Part shown: in pieces, positions 33,775 through 40,945 of the stretch
Numbering within the stretch: the stretch's first letter is position 1
Layout: each line of letters opens with the position of its first letter
Origin: a virus
Direction: 5' to 3' (one strand)
DNA length: 49,740 nucleotides
IMG/VR virus record: IMGVR_UViG_3300033571_011171
Span: 1-49,740 of that record
Notes under the pieces: model-generated
What the model saw: only the letters and a program-made list of their open reading frames with translations
Told to the model about the DNA's origin: nothing
Databases searched by the model: none
Translations under genes and position numbers: made by a program

Positions 33775-34451
33775 GCTGCTATCAGTTTGGTCGCGGCTTT
33801 CATCTGGTGCACTTCGTCCGTTGGTCCGACTTCTGAATCGGGATGAAATGCGATCACGCGCATCTCATCCTCGTCCGTCACGAACCCATGCGAACCCACT
33901 GGCCAATCACTGCCCGGTACCGTTTCGCCCGTCGCCTTGTGGATGATGAAAACGTCGCCTTCGTTCATCAGGTGAACGCCCTGCGGGGTGATGCACTTAC
34001 CCGTCCCATGCGCCACCATCCCAATTCGAACCGACGGGTGAGTGTGCGGGGTTTGGATTACCCCATCAGGGAAATGCAGGTAATTCAGGCACGGGTCGCC
34101 CTTCTTCACGGGCGGAATCAGCAGGCTGTCCGTGCACCCGTCGATGTACCTGAGCCGCCCAGCGCGTTCGATCGGACCACCGACCATGAACATGCCGCGG
34201 TAATTTCGAACCTGGATGATCAGCGCCACCGTGTCCGTTTCAGCCAAGATCGGACCATCAGTCACGCAGGCATACTGACCAGCTCCGAGGATGTACCTCG
34301 AGTTCACCCACACCAGCCCACGGTGAACGTACACGAACCTCGTACCCTCAGCAGGAGCAAGTCCCACCCGACGGTCGATGCCGTGAACCTCAACACCGTC
34401 GATGGTGATGATGTGCCCAGTTCTCATTTTCAGGATTTCGAAGCTGTCCAT
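33771..34451 (-). CDS. Bicupin-like protein in the IbrAB cassette
   Basis: 226 residues. I start at the ATG at 34451 because GAGGAG lies 5 bases upstream, one of very few Shine-Dalgarno-like sequences here; a GTG at 34463 is the alternative. Two beta-rich halves resemble tandem jelly rolls. The second has the cupin metal pattern (QTPHTHPSVRIGMVAHGTGK, His136 and His138; later a GSHGFVTDEDE segment, His188). Cupins include Fe(II) oxygenases and isomerases. In this context it may act on a small molecule or on a nucleotide used by the IbrA-like ATPase. No substrate can be named. Confidence 0.8.
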   Translation of the reverse strand: MDSFEILKMRTGHIITIDGVEVHGIDRRVGLAPAEGTRFVYVHRGLVWVNSRYILGAGQYACVTDGPILAETDTVALIIQVRNYRGMFMVGGPIERAGRLRYIDGCTDSLLIPPVKKGDPCLNYLHFPDGVIQTPHTHPSVRIGMVAHGTGKCITPQGVHLMNEGDVFIIHKATGETVPGSDWPVGSHGFVTDEDEMRVIAFHPDSEVGPTDEVHQMKAATKLIAA

Positions 34452-34459
34452 GTTTCTCC

Positions 34460-35170
34460 TCACTCGAACTGACGCACCATGTGCATCAGAGCCTCAGATG
34501 CTTTTTGGTAGTTGTGCTGCTGCCTGAGCCTGTCGAGCAGCTTCACCAGGCGCACCTTCTCGGAGTGCAGCATCACGCAGTCGAAAACTGAGTGCTGATC
34601 GTCCGTCGCCTTCGGTGCCTTCACCTCAACGAGATCACCCGTGGCTTGCTCAGGTTCTTTGCGCAGCTGCTCACCTTCGGTGCGCTGAACAGGTGCATGT
34701 GCTTTCGTAGGTGCTTCCTGTCGCGTGGCTTCCGACACGCGGAATTCCACATCGGGCAGGAAGTCCTCACCCAGCAGTGCCGCGATCTCGTCGTCATTCA
34801 ATCCGGTGAGTTCAGTGTCGAACCCAGCCTGGACCAGCTTGCTGACCTCATCGCTGAGAATCTCGAGATCGTAGGTGGATTTTCGAGCGATCTTGTTGTC
34901 AGCAATCCTTAACGCTGCAATCTGATCTTCCGTCAGATCAGAAACATAGATCACAGGGACGGATTCCATCCCCAGCATCTTCGCTGCAAGTAGTCGCCCG
35001 TGTCCTGCGATGATCACTCCGTTGATGTCCGCGATGATCGGCTGTCTGAAGCCGAACGCCTTGATCGCATTAGCCAGCTCCCGAACTTGGCTATCGGGAT
35101 GGATCATTGGATTACCTGTGTACGGCTCGAGCCTGCCCACGGGTACCAGTTCGATGTGTGGTGTATTCAT
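34460..35170 (-). CDS. ParB-like nuclease-domain protein
   Basis: 236 residues. ParB-N domain at 5-100: LEPYTGNPMIHPDSQVRELA, GFRQPIIADINGVIIAGHGR, LTEDQIAALRIADNK and the acidic LNDDEIAALLGEDF. This subtype is common beside phage terminases and DNA methylases. The C-terminal half is charged with Glu/Lys-rich linker and a terminal helix. It is the second ParB-like protein of the cassette, but unlike IbrB in sequence. It is first in the operon behind the 35.2 kb control region. Confidence 0.88.
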   Translation of the reverse strand: MNTPHIELVPVGRLEPYTGNPMIHPDSQVRELANAIKAFGFRQPIIADINGVIIAGHGRLLAAKMLGMESVPVIYVSDLTEDQIAALRIADNKIARKSTYDLEILSDEVSKLVQAGFDTELTGLNDDEIAALLGEDFLPDVEFRVSEATRQEAPTKAHAPVQRTEGEQLRKEPEQATGDLVEVKAPKATDDQHSVFDCVMLHSEKVRLVKLLDRLRQQHNYQKASEALMHMVRQFE

Positions 35171-35563
35171 GCCGCCAAAGGTAAGAAAGTTCGCGTACCG
35201 TCAGTACGCATGATTCAAACCGCGTACGGCAGTGGGTGTTTGGTGAATTGCCGTGAACTGAAAATTGCCCAGGATGAAATTTCCGACATCGAGATATCCG
35301 TCACACGGTCGGGAAGAAATAACGGGCTGTGAGGGGCTGTAATGAAACGGTCGTACCAAAAAAACGGATAGTCAGATGCGAGATATCGGGGTTGACACAA
35401 CCGCAACACCGTTCCTACGGGGAAGGACCCAAGCCCCTACCCCCTCCCAAGGCATGGTTAACGCTACACACAGACCAGCAGGGACACGTTCATGAATATG
35501 CCAGTGGTCTGATATGGCTCAGGGTAGATAGTGCCTTAAACGGGCTGTAATCAACACCTCGCA
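35171..35563. promoter_or_regulatory. 393-bp intergenic control region with GCGTAC half-sites
   Basis: No convincing gene. GCGTAC (35193-35198) and GTACGC (35204-35209) form an inverted repeat around 5 bp, and a third GCGTAC is at 35222-35227. A leftward TACCTTTG (complement of 35176-35183) resembles a -7 box but has no good -33 box and is only 6 bases before the ATG. A 40-codon rightward frame (35210-35332) is possible but unsupported. Further right lies a C-rich stretch (CCCCTACCCCCTCCC, 35435-35449). The region precedes the packaging genes of a lambda-gpA-type terminase and is a reasonable place to look for cos. Confidence 0.5.
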
Positions 35564-36286
35564 TCAGTTGTACTTACCCCTGTGGTTCAACCCAACAGTG
35601 AGGTTATGGGTAAGGCGTTGGATGTATCGTTCAGTGATCTTCGGTTCAGAGGCTATCTGTACGGTCTTGTTGATTGCCGCTGCATACACCGACATGGTGA
35701 GTAGTTTATTCACCGGTAGATCATTGCCTTCCTTGGTGACACGCTTATCTCTCCAATCGAAGTTGAACTGTGAATTATATCTACCACGTCCAGCCCATAC
35801 AGTACCGCCACGGGATTGCAGCAGGAATGCTGATCGAATGAACATGGACTGTCCTTTGCGGATTTCGATCATCAGTGATGTGAGCTTTTTGCGGTCTTTG
35901 AGCCTTGATGATTTGGCAGTCAGCTTACGGGCTTTCAGGGATTTGATCGGCTTACCGTTTTGACGAACGGTTGCTATCGATCGCATGGATGATGAACCAG
36001 CGTCGTACTTGCTGTTTTTGAAATCCGATAATGAGTGGCGACGTGTTTCGCCTCGTATTTTGCCCTCGAGCAAGTTCGAGTTGGCTTTGATGATATCGAG
36101 CTGCTTACGGATGAGCATCGGTTTGATGGTGTACACGGATGCTATCTCTCGAACGAGCTGAGCACGTCCAGTTGTGAGAGCTTCGTTGATCGATCGGGAA
36201 ACGGCTGTTTTAGCCTGTTGAGGTGTGAGCGGCTCAAAGAACTTTTTGAGGTCGCGGATAGCCTTGTCTGTGTTGACTGTGATCAT
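35564..36286 (-). CDS. Prophage minor tail protein Z-like
   Basis: 240 residues from the ATG at 36286 (MITVNTDKAIRDLKKFF); upstream codons overlap the repeat region and are not protein-like. The N-terminal half (QAKTAVSRSINEALTTGRAQ, LVREIASVYTIKP) resembles the Minor_tail_Z family, involved in tail completion. It is basic (KSLKARKLTAKSSRLKDRKK) and ends with a beta-rich segment. Unlike other tail genes it lies at the far upstream end, separated from them by the packaging genes. The assignment is moderate. Confidence 0.65.
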   Translation of the reverse strand: MITVNTDKAIRDLKKFFEPLTPQQAKTAVSRSINEALTTGRAQLVREIASVYTIKPMLIRKQLDIIKANSNLLEGKIRGETRRHSLSDFKNSKYDAGSSSMRSIATVRQNGKPIKSLKARKLTAKSSRLKDRKKLTSLMIEIRKGQSMFIRSAFLLQSRGGTVWAGRGRYNSQFNFDWRDKRVTKEGNDLPVNKLLTMSVYAAAINKTVQIASEPKITERYIQRLTHNLTVGLNHRGKYN

Positions 36287-36899
36287 GATGCTAAGGTACG
36301 GGAAAACAGGGTTATTCGTTGCGATATTCCGTGAATCCCAGTATTGGCGCTGGTAACAAATTTTGTGACATATAAGTAGCTGATTTCGTTGGATTTCTGA
36401 AATCGTGTTACCACGTTGTGACATCGATGTTACCGAGCAATATCAAGGGCTTAGGATATATTTATATATATAATGTCACAAAATAATATATATATACATA
36501 CACGCATACACATACGCATACACAGGCATAGTGATACACTTGTGGGAGCGTTACTTTTGTTACCGCGTGTTTGGTTTGGCAATTTTTCTCAGCATTATCA
36601 ACGGTTTGCGTGGTAACAGACCGTGGTAACAAATGGTAACAAACGGGCACAAAATGGGGTTTTTGCCTGTTTTATGGTCACTCATGCAGGAAAAAGCCGC
36701 CCCAAAGTGTCACAAGGTGGCACAACTTGGCACACATTTGACACGACAGTTACGTAAAATGCCGCGCACATGTGTGCCAGTTGTGGCACAAAGTGTGTCA
36801 GACCTGGTACAAATTGAGGCAATAATGCCTCAGATTGTCACAAGTATTACCTTGGTTGACACAAATATGTTCGTATATTTGCGCACACAATGACACAAA
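36287..36899. repeat. 613-bp repeat-dense, AT-rich intergenic region (origin or master control candidate)
   Basis: Left part (36350-36645): at least seven copies of GGTAAC or its complement (36353, 36407, 36429, 36559, 36612, 36625, 36635). Middle (36454-36495): an almost pure A/T run, followed by (CATACA)n-like sequence. Right part (36717-36912): about ten copies of TGKCACAA-like words (GTGTCACAAG, GTGGCACAAC, TTGGCACAC, TTGACACG, GTGGCACAAA, TTGTCACAAG, TTGACACAAA, ATGACACAAA). A perfect 7-bp inverted repeat TGAGGCA/TGCCTCA is at 36815-36832. Iterons beside an AT-rich unwinding element are typical of origins; the adjacent RHH protein could bind the words. No gene is supported inside. Confidence 0.7.
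36851..36881 (+). promoter_or_regulatory. Promoter of the RHH gene
   Basis: CTTG (36851-36854), 19-bp spacer and TATATTTG (36874-36881), one mismatch from consensus. It is embedded in TGNCACAA repeats, so the gene product may regulate itself. TGTTCGTATATTTG is similar to the conserved sequence of the main promoters. Confidence 0.7.
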
Positions 36900-37139
36900 A
36901 TGGCACACATGGGAACTGAAAAGGCACAGTTGCGCCTCAGAATGCGCAAAGATGTTTTGAGCGCGATCGAGAAAATCGCAGCCGAACAGAACAGATCGAC
37001 CGCAAATTTCATTGAAACGGAACTTTTGATGATCGCCAAACGGCACGGGTATATGAATTCGCCTGTATTGCAGCAGGTGAATAACATGCCTGCGCAGTCA
37101 TCGGAAGACGAGGAGCGCTTTAATAAGTTAGGTATCTAA
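36900..37139 (+). CDS. Ribbon-helix-helix (Arc-like) DNA-binding protein
   Basis: 79 residues. A beta strand (KAQLRLRMRKD) and two helices (VLSAIEKIAAEQNRS, TANFIETELLMIAKR) fit the Arc/MetJ fold, which binds direct repeats as dimers of dimers. Start may be 36900 or the second ATG at 36909. It is the first gene right of the repeat array and is a good candidate for the protein that binds the TGNCACAA words, as repressor or partition/origin factor. Confidence 0.8.
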   Translation: MAHMGTEKAQLRLRMRKDVLSAIEKIAAEQNRSTANFIETELLMIAKRHGYMNSPVLQQVNNMPAQSSEDEERFNKLGI

Positions 37140-37157
37140 AATATTTTTGTTCGTACA

Positions 37158-37188
37158 TTTGGAAATCCAAAAAACAGTTGTACATTTG
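37158..37188 (+). promoter_or_regulatory. Perfect Bacteroidota promoter of the clamp operon
   Basis: TTTG (37158-37161), 19-bp spacer, TACATTTG (37181-37188). Preceded by TTTTGTTCGTACA, the conserved sequence also found at the 8803 and 49523 promoters. Start expected near 37195, 17 bases before the ATG. Confidence 0.9.
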
Positions 37189-37211
37189 TGACCTAATCAA
37201 TTCTAAAATTT

Positions 37212-38195
37212 ATGTCAGCGACGACAAAACAAATTACGCGGGCGATCAAGGCGATCGCACCGTATGAAGTAAAGTTCACAGGCACCGAACTGATCGTGCC
37301 AGGCGATGTGAGCATAATTATCCCATTCAAAACTGAGGCTGAATTTGCTTCGAATGCCGTTCAGGTGTGCGATGCACTGGATGCGTTTGGAGTGAATTTC
37401 ATTCCCACAGTCAATGGTGAGAACGTTGAATTGCGATCAGGCAACCGTAAGATCAAAATGAAGGTATCGCCGTTCGATTATCACCGCGAGGATGATTTAA
37501 TTGAACCTGTCACCGTTGGTGTTCTCGATGAAATGGATGTGCACCGTATTTTGATTGCGAAGCGGTACACCAGTACTGACAAATACAGGGAGGCTATCCG
37601 CTGCGTTTACATCCATGAAGGAAATATCGTTTCCACAGATTCTAAGCGGATGTATTTTACTAAGGCATCGTTTGAAACATCGGAAGAACTGCTGCTTCGC
37701 GAAGATACTATGAAGCTGCTGGATTGTTTCGCAGGGAACTGGACGGTTCAGCAAGATGGAGGTTTCGTTCACCTAAGATCGGACGATGGAATTTTGATCA
37801 TTCAGGAAAAACAGAGCGAGCGTTTTGTGAACTGGAAGGCAGTGATTCCAAAGGAGAATCCGATCGAAATATCGTTTGTGAATAAGGAGCTCCGCGAGGC
37901 TTTGAAACAGGGCGGCAAGTTCGCTGGGTACACCGACACGGTAGTAATGGAATGCACCGATCAGGGCGTGAAACTGATTTTCGAGGATTTGGATTTAGAG
38001 CGCGATTATAGCGTTGATCTGAATTTTGCAGCAAGAATCAAAGGCGATGATATTCGCATAGGTTTCAACTGGAAATTACTATCGCAGATTATTTCCGATT
38101 GCCCTGATGCTTTTGTGATGAAACTCAGTGCTTCAAACCGATCAGCAGTGATCGACGATCAGTTCCTGCTGTTTCCTGTACTATTAAAAGACTAA
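37212..38195 (+). CDS. DNA polymerase III beta (sliding clamp)-like protein
   Basis: 327 residues, somewhat shorter than bacterial DnaN (about 366-375). A domain pattern of repeated beta-alpha units is visible; IRCVYIHEGNIVSTDSKRMY matches the clamp's central strand with a TDSKR turn, IEISFVNKELREALKQGGKF the third-domain start, and MKLSASNRSAVIDDQFLLFP the family's C-terminal signature. The phage carries no DNA polymerase, so this clamp probably loads on viral DNA for the host polymerase or recruits viral enzymes with clamp-binding tails. First gene of a rightward operon. A good but not certain assignment. Confidence 0.75.
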   Translation: MSATTKQITRAIKAIAPYEVKFTGTELIVPGDVSIIIPFKTEAEFASNAVQVCDALDAFGVNFIPTVNGENVELRSGNRKIKMKVSPFDYHREDDLIEPVTVGVLDEMDVHRILIAKRYTSTDKYREAIRCVYIHEGNIVSTDSKRMYFTKASFETSEELLLREDTMKLLDCFAGNWTVQQDGGFVHLRSDDGILIIQEKQSERFVNWKAVIPKENPIEISFVNKELREALKQGGKFAGYTDTVVMECTDQGVKLIFEDLDLERDYSVDLNFAARIKGDDIRIGFNWKLLSQIISDCPDAFVMKLSASNRSAVIDDQFLLFPVLLKD

Positions 38196-38204
38196 TTCTA
38201 ATCA

Positions 38205-38222
38205 GGGGCGGGAAACCGCCCC
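38205..38222 (+). other. GAAA tetraloop hairpin after the clamp gene
   Basis: GGGGCGG-GAAA-CCGCCCC, 7 bp closed by a GNRA loop, without a T-run. It lies in the 44-bp gap before the next gene and may protect or process the mRNA. Confidence 0.65.
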
Positions 38223-38239
38223 ACAATCCACATACACAC

Positions 38240-38656
38240 ATGAGAAAAGTATCTGAAATTACCTCAATGAGTGCCGATAACGGTGTTCTGTACGTCGAGT
38301 TTGAAGCTGGTCGCGAGATCAAGGCTGGCTTGATAAACTGTGGTCCGTTGACATCACAGCAAGATAACGAGCTGGCAGCTGAGATCGCTGAGCGTTTCAA
38401 CGCTACTGTCCATATTGATCGAAAAGAGCTGCCAGTTCTGAAAAAGATGCTGGAATGTCAGGCTGCTGATCTTCTGCTGCTGATCAAAACAGGTGCTGCG
38501 CTTCTGACACTTTCGGATGCCGTTCGCGCAGCTACACCCGAAGGTGAAGCACTGCCAGCAGGGCTGGACGAAGCTATGAAACAGGCTGATGCGATTATCG
38601 AGGAGCTGAACACTGCCTCTGAGCAACGCCAGCAGGAAGGAGGCAGCGATGAGTAA
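38240..38656 (+). CDS. Unknown helical protein (138 aa)
   Basis: Starts after CACATACACAC. The N-terminal third is beta-rich (GVLYVEFEAGREIKAGLINC), the rest helical and acidic, ending in EQRQQEGGSDE. It is between the clamp and SSB-like genes and overlaps the next gene by 8 bp; a replication accessory role is possible but unsupported. Confidence 0.75.
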   Translation: MRKVSEITSMSADNGVLYVEFEAGREIKAGLINCGPLTSQQDNELAAEIAERFNATVHIDRKELPVLKKMLECQAADLLLLIKTGAALLTLSDAVRAATPEGEALPAGLDEAMKQADAIIEELNTASEQRQQEGGSDE

Positions 38657-39146
38657 GCCGCGTTACGTCGTTGCAATGCAAGGTGGTTTTAGTTCTTCAA
38701 AGTCTAAGACAGTTATTTGCATGGAACTTCCGCTAACAGAACAAGGAACACCGCCACCAAATGGCAGGCTTACAAAACCGATTTTGAGTATTACAGCTTA
38801 TGGACGCACGCAGATAAGTGAGCATTGGTTAGCCAAAGCTATGAATGCCTGCGCAGAGATAGAAAACACTGAGACAGAGTTGAAATATTATCGTCAGATG
38901 TTTGGAACTCGCACTGATTATTCAGCCATGCTGAGCAACGAGAACAATAGGCTTATCAGTGAGCTGAATGCGGTCAAAGCCCAGCGCGACGAGCTGCTGG
39001 CTATGTTTGAGGAAGTTGTTGCTTTGGGTAATCATGGAGATGTTAATAACAGCATAAAATTTAAGGCTTTAGCGGTAAGAACAGCAGAAGAACGACTGAA
39101 TACATTCAAGAAAAAACACTTTCATGAAACGCCTGCGCAATCATAA
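38649..39146 (+). CDS. Unknown protein with coiled-coil C-terminus (165 aa)
   Basis: The N-terminal 60 residues are beta-rich; residues 75-125 form a coiled coil (NRLISELNAVKAQRDELLAM). The pattern, with AALRAE-like helices at the end of a short head, resembles Ea22-type phage early proteins only in general shape. Overlaps both neighbours (8 and 23 bp). Confidence 0.68.
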   Translation: MSKPRYVVAMQGGFSSSKSKTVICMELPLTEQGTPPPNGRLTKPILSITAYGRTQISEHWLAKAMNACAEIENTETELKYYRQMFGTRTDYSAMLSNENNRLISELNAVKAQRDELLAMFEEVVALGNHGDVNNSIKFKALAVRTAEERLNTFKKKHFHETPAQS

Positions 39147-39483
39147 CAACCGCGGTTCGATCTTCCGCGCTCGTCGTCCGATCATGCCGCGAGTTGAGCC
39201 TGTGACGGTTTCGGAAGGGAACGGAGTTTTCAGAACGACTGTTCGATGGGTGTGGTGCTGGTCGTTCAGAGGTCGAGAATACCACCGCCCAGTGATGGGA
39301 GATCAGAACAGCCACAGCCGCCACAGTGTCGGGAATTACCGACGTTTGCAGCGCAGGCGAATTGTAACCAGCACGACGGTTGTACCGAACCCAGTTCAGA
39401 AACCAGCTACACGATGGTTTCCCAGTTACACTTACTATCCGAGAGGATTTACGCGGTATATTACAGCACTTTTTCACTTATAA
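39124..39483 (+). CDS. Very basic small protein (119 aa), putative
   Basis: Overlaps the previous gene by 23 bp and fills the gap to the next one. Rich in Arg, Trp and Tyr (RTTVRWVWCWSFRGREYHRP, RRLQRRRIVTS). An antisense frame covers the same bases but has no promoter or neighbours on its strand. Low information content means that this could be a chance frame. Confidence 0.45.
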   Translation: MKRLRNHNNRGSIFRARRPIMPRVEPVTVSEGNGVFRTTVRWVWCWSFRGREYHRPVMGDQNSHSRHSVGNYRRLQRRRIVTSTTVVPNPVQKPATRWFPSYTYYPRGFTRYITALFHL

Positions 39484-39491
39484 GTTAAATC

Positions 39492-39923
39492 ATGGGACTC
39501 ACAGCATACCAACAACAGTTGATGGACAAAATCAAGTCTGACATGCACAAGGCGTTAGAAGAACGTTTTTTAGGAAAGCCCGTCGATCAGATATCCGTCA
39601 ATAACATTCACGCTATGGCGAATATTCAAGCGCTCTCATTACTTCATAGCAACAATGCGGGGCACCTAAAGGAACATATACAGTTTGATACAAGCGCGGT
39701 TTCCGATAAAGAAACGGTCTGCGTGAATCCGCATAATTTCTTTACTGCATTGCTGTTTCACGGGATATTTTGCTATGAGGCACTTAATCCAAGCTATACT
39801 GAACACAAGACAGATAATGGAACCTTCAAGTGGTATTACAATGGTCTTGGATTCCTGCCCAACGAACCATTGGAACATATCACAATTACTTTTAATCCAA
39901 TAAACCCGCACCCGTCGGTATAA
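39492..39923 (+). CDS. Unknown protein (143 aa)
   Basis: An N-terminal helical half (AYQQQLMDKIKSDMHKALEE) and a C-terminal half rich in aromatic residues (HNFFTALLFHGIFCYEALNP, WYYNGLGF). Fourteen bases separate its stop from the SSB-like gene. No family recognised. Confidence 0.72.
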   Translation: MGLTAYQQQLMDKIKSDMHKALEERFLGKPVDQISVNNIHAMANIQALSLLHSNNAGHLKEHIQFDTSAVSDKETVCVNPHNFFTALLFHGIFCYEALNPSYTEHKTDNGTFKWYYNGLGFLPNEPLEHITITFNPINPHPSV

Positions 39924-39937
39924 CGGGAACACACACA

Positions 39938-40645
39938 ATGAGTACAATAGTAGAAGGGGTAGTTAGACAATACCCTCCAATGGAACAAGGAGTAACACAG
40001 TCAACTGGAAATCCTTGGTATAAGCAGTTGATGATTATCGAAACGTATGGGCAATACCCTAAGAAGGTCGCTCTCGTGTTCTTCGGTTCTGACAAGATCA
40101 ACCAGCTTCAATCGTTTCCGATTGGTTCGCCAGTGAAGGTGAGCGTGAACGCTGAATCGCGTGAGTACAACGGGAAATGGTTCACTGATTTGAACGCATG
40201 GAAGGTGGAAAACGGCAGCGCGACGGCTCAGCCAGCGGCATCTGCGCCAGCTCCTCAGCCAGCGCAGCCCGTGGCAGGATTCGGAGCATATCCGACCACA
40301 CAAGCACCGCCTGCACCTGGTCAACCGTTGCAGCAGGTAGTGAACCAAGCTCAGCAGAACTATCAGGTTCAGCCAGTTTGGGACGGGCAGAAGTGGGTTC
40401 ATCCTCACACTGGGCAACCATGGGCAGCTCCTGCTCCACAGCAAGCCGCACAGCCTGCTCCGCAACCTGCTCCTGCACCTGCTCCGATGGCTCCAGCTCC
40501 ACAACCGCAGCAGCAGTTTGCCGCGCCTCAACAGGCTGCACCAGCCCCACAGGCTCCTGCACCGCAGTTCCAACAGCCAGCACCACAGCAGCAGTTCGGT
40601 GCACCAGCACCAGGCGATTGGAATTCGCAGGATTTACCGTTCTAA
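39938..40645 (+). CDS. DUF3127 OB-fold, SSB-like protein with acidic DLPF tip
   Basis: 235 residues. Residues 1-90 match the Bacteroidota DUF3127 family (TGNPWYKQLMIIETYGQYPK, SVNAESREYNGKWFTDLNAW), an OB-type fold. A long Pro/Ala/Gln linker follows (95-225). The protein ends in NSQDLPF, matching the C-terminal tip (DDDIPF) through which bacterial SSB recruits replication and repair enzymes. It therefore looks like the phage's single-strand binding protein. The leader ACACACACA precedes the ATG, and a terminator follows the gene. Confidence 0.8.
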   Translation: MSTIVEGVVRQYPPMEQGVTQSTGNPWYKQLMIIETYGQYPKKVALVFFGSDKINQLQSFPIGSPVKVSVNAESREYNGKWFTDLNAWKVENGSATAQPAASAPAPQPAQPVAGFGAYPTTQAPPAPGQPLQQVVNQAQQNYQVQPVWDGQKWVHPHTGQPWAAPAPQQAAQPAPQPAPAPAPMAPAPQPQQQFAAPQQAAPAPQAPAPQFQQPAPQQQFGAPAPGDWNSQDLPF

Positions 40646-40688
40646 TAAGTAGATCGAGAATTGAATAATTAGCAAACAACCAACAGCG

Positions 40689-40717
40689 AACCCCGGCAGG
40701 AATGTCGGGGTTTTCTT
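40689..40717 (+). terminator. Terminator of the rightward replication operon
   Basis: AACCCCG and CGGGGTT pair around a 10-base loop and are followed by TTCTT. The T-run is short, so read-through into the next small gene is possible. Confidence 0.7.
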
Positions 40718-40729
40718 ATACCCGATATT

Positions 40730-40945
40730 ATGGAAGTCCCATTGAATAAAAAATACACCACCTACAACGGCAGGCAATTCAAGACGATGTACTTCAACTA
40801 CGTCCGAAACTCGGACGGTTACGTGGTGGAAGGAATTCGAATTTTGGAGGATATACCAGGGCAGCCGTTGCCAACGATTCACGATCGACCACTGGCAGAG
40901 ATCAAACAGGCTATTTCTGACGGGCGAATGGTGCCTGTGAAGTGA
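40730..40945 (+). CDS. Small unknown protein (71 aa)
   Basis: Beta-rich start (YTTYNGRQFKTMYFNYVRNS) and helical end. It lies just after the SSB terminator and its 3' end overlaps the convergent PAS-protein gene by 35 bp, so the two transcripts could pair. Amino-acid composition is protein-like; no family recognised. Confidence 0.6.
   Translation: MEVPLNKKYTTYNGRQFKTMYFNYVRNSDGYVVEGIRILEDIPGQPLPTIHDRPLAEIKQAISDGRMVPVK

Noticed and set aside
36454-36535. CRISPR-like or microsatellite array
   Set aside because: The repeats are short AT and CATACA words without regular spacers; no cas genes anywhere. Better explained as an AT-rich element of the origin-like region.
36462-36650. 62-codon minus-strand frame in the repeat region
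   Set aside because: It translates simple AT and CACATA repeats into VCVCVCVYVYIY-type sequence and has no protein-like composition.
39106-39477. 123-codon minus-strand frame
   Set aside because: It lies opposite a rightward operon without a leftward promoter or partners; the plus-strand frame overlaps its neighbours as real operon genes do, though it too is only moderately supported.
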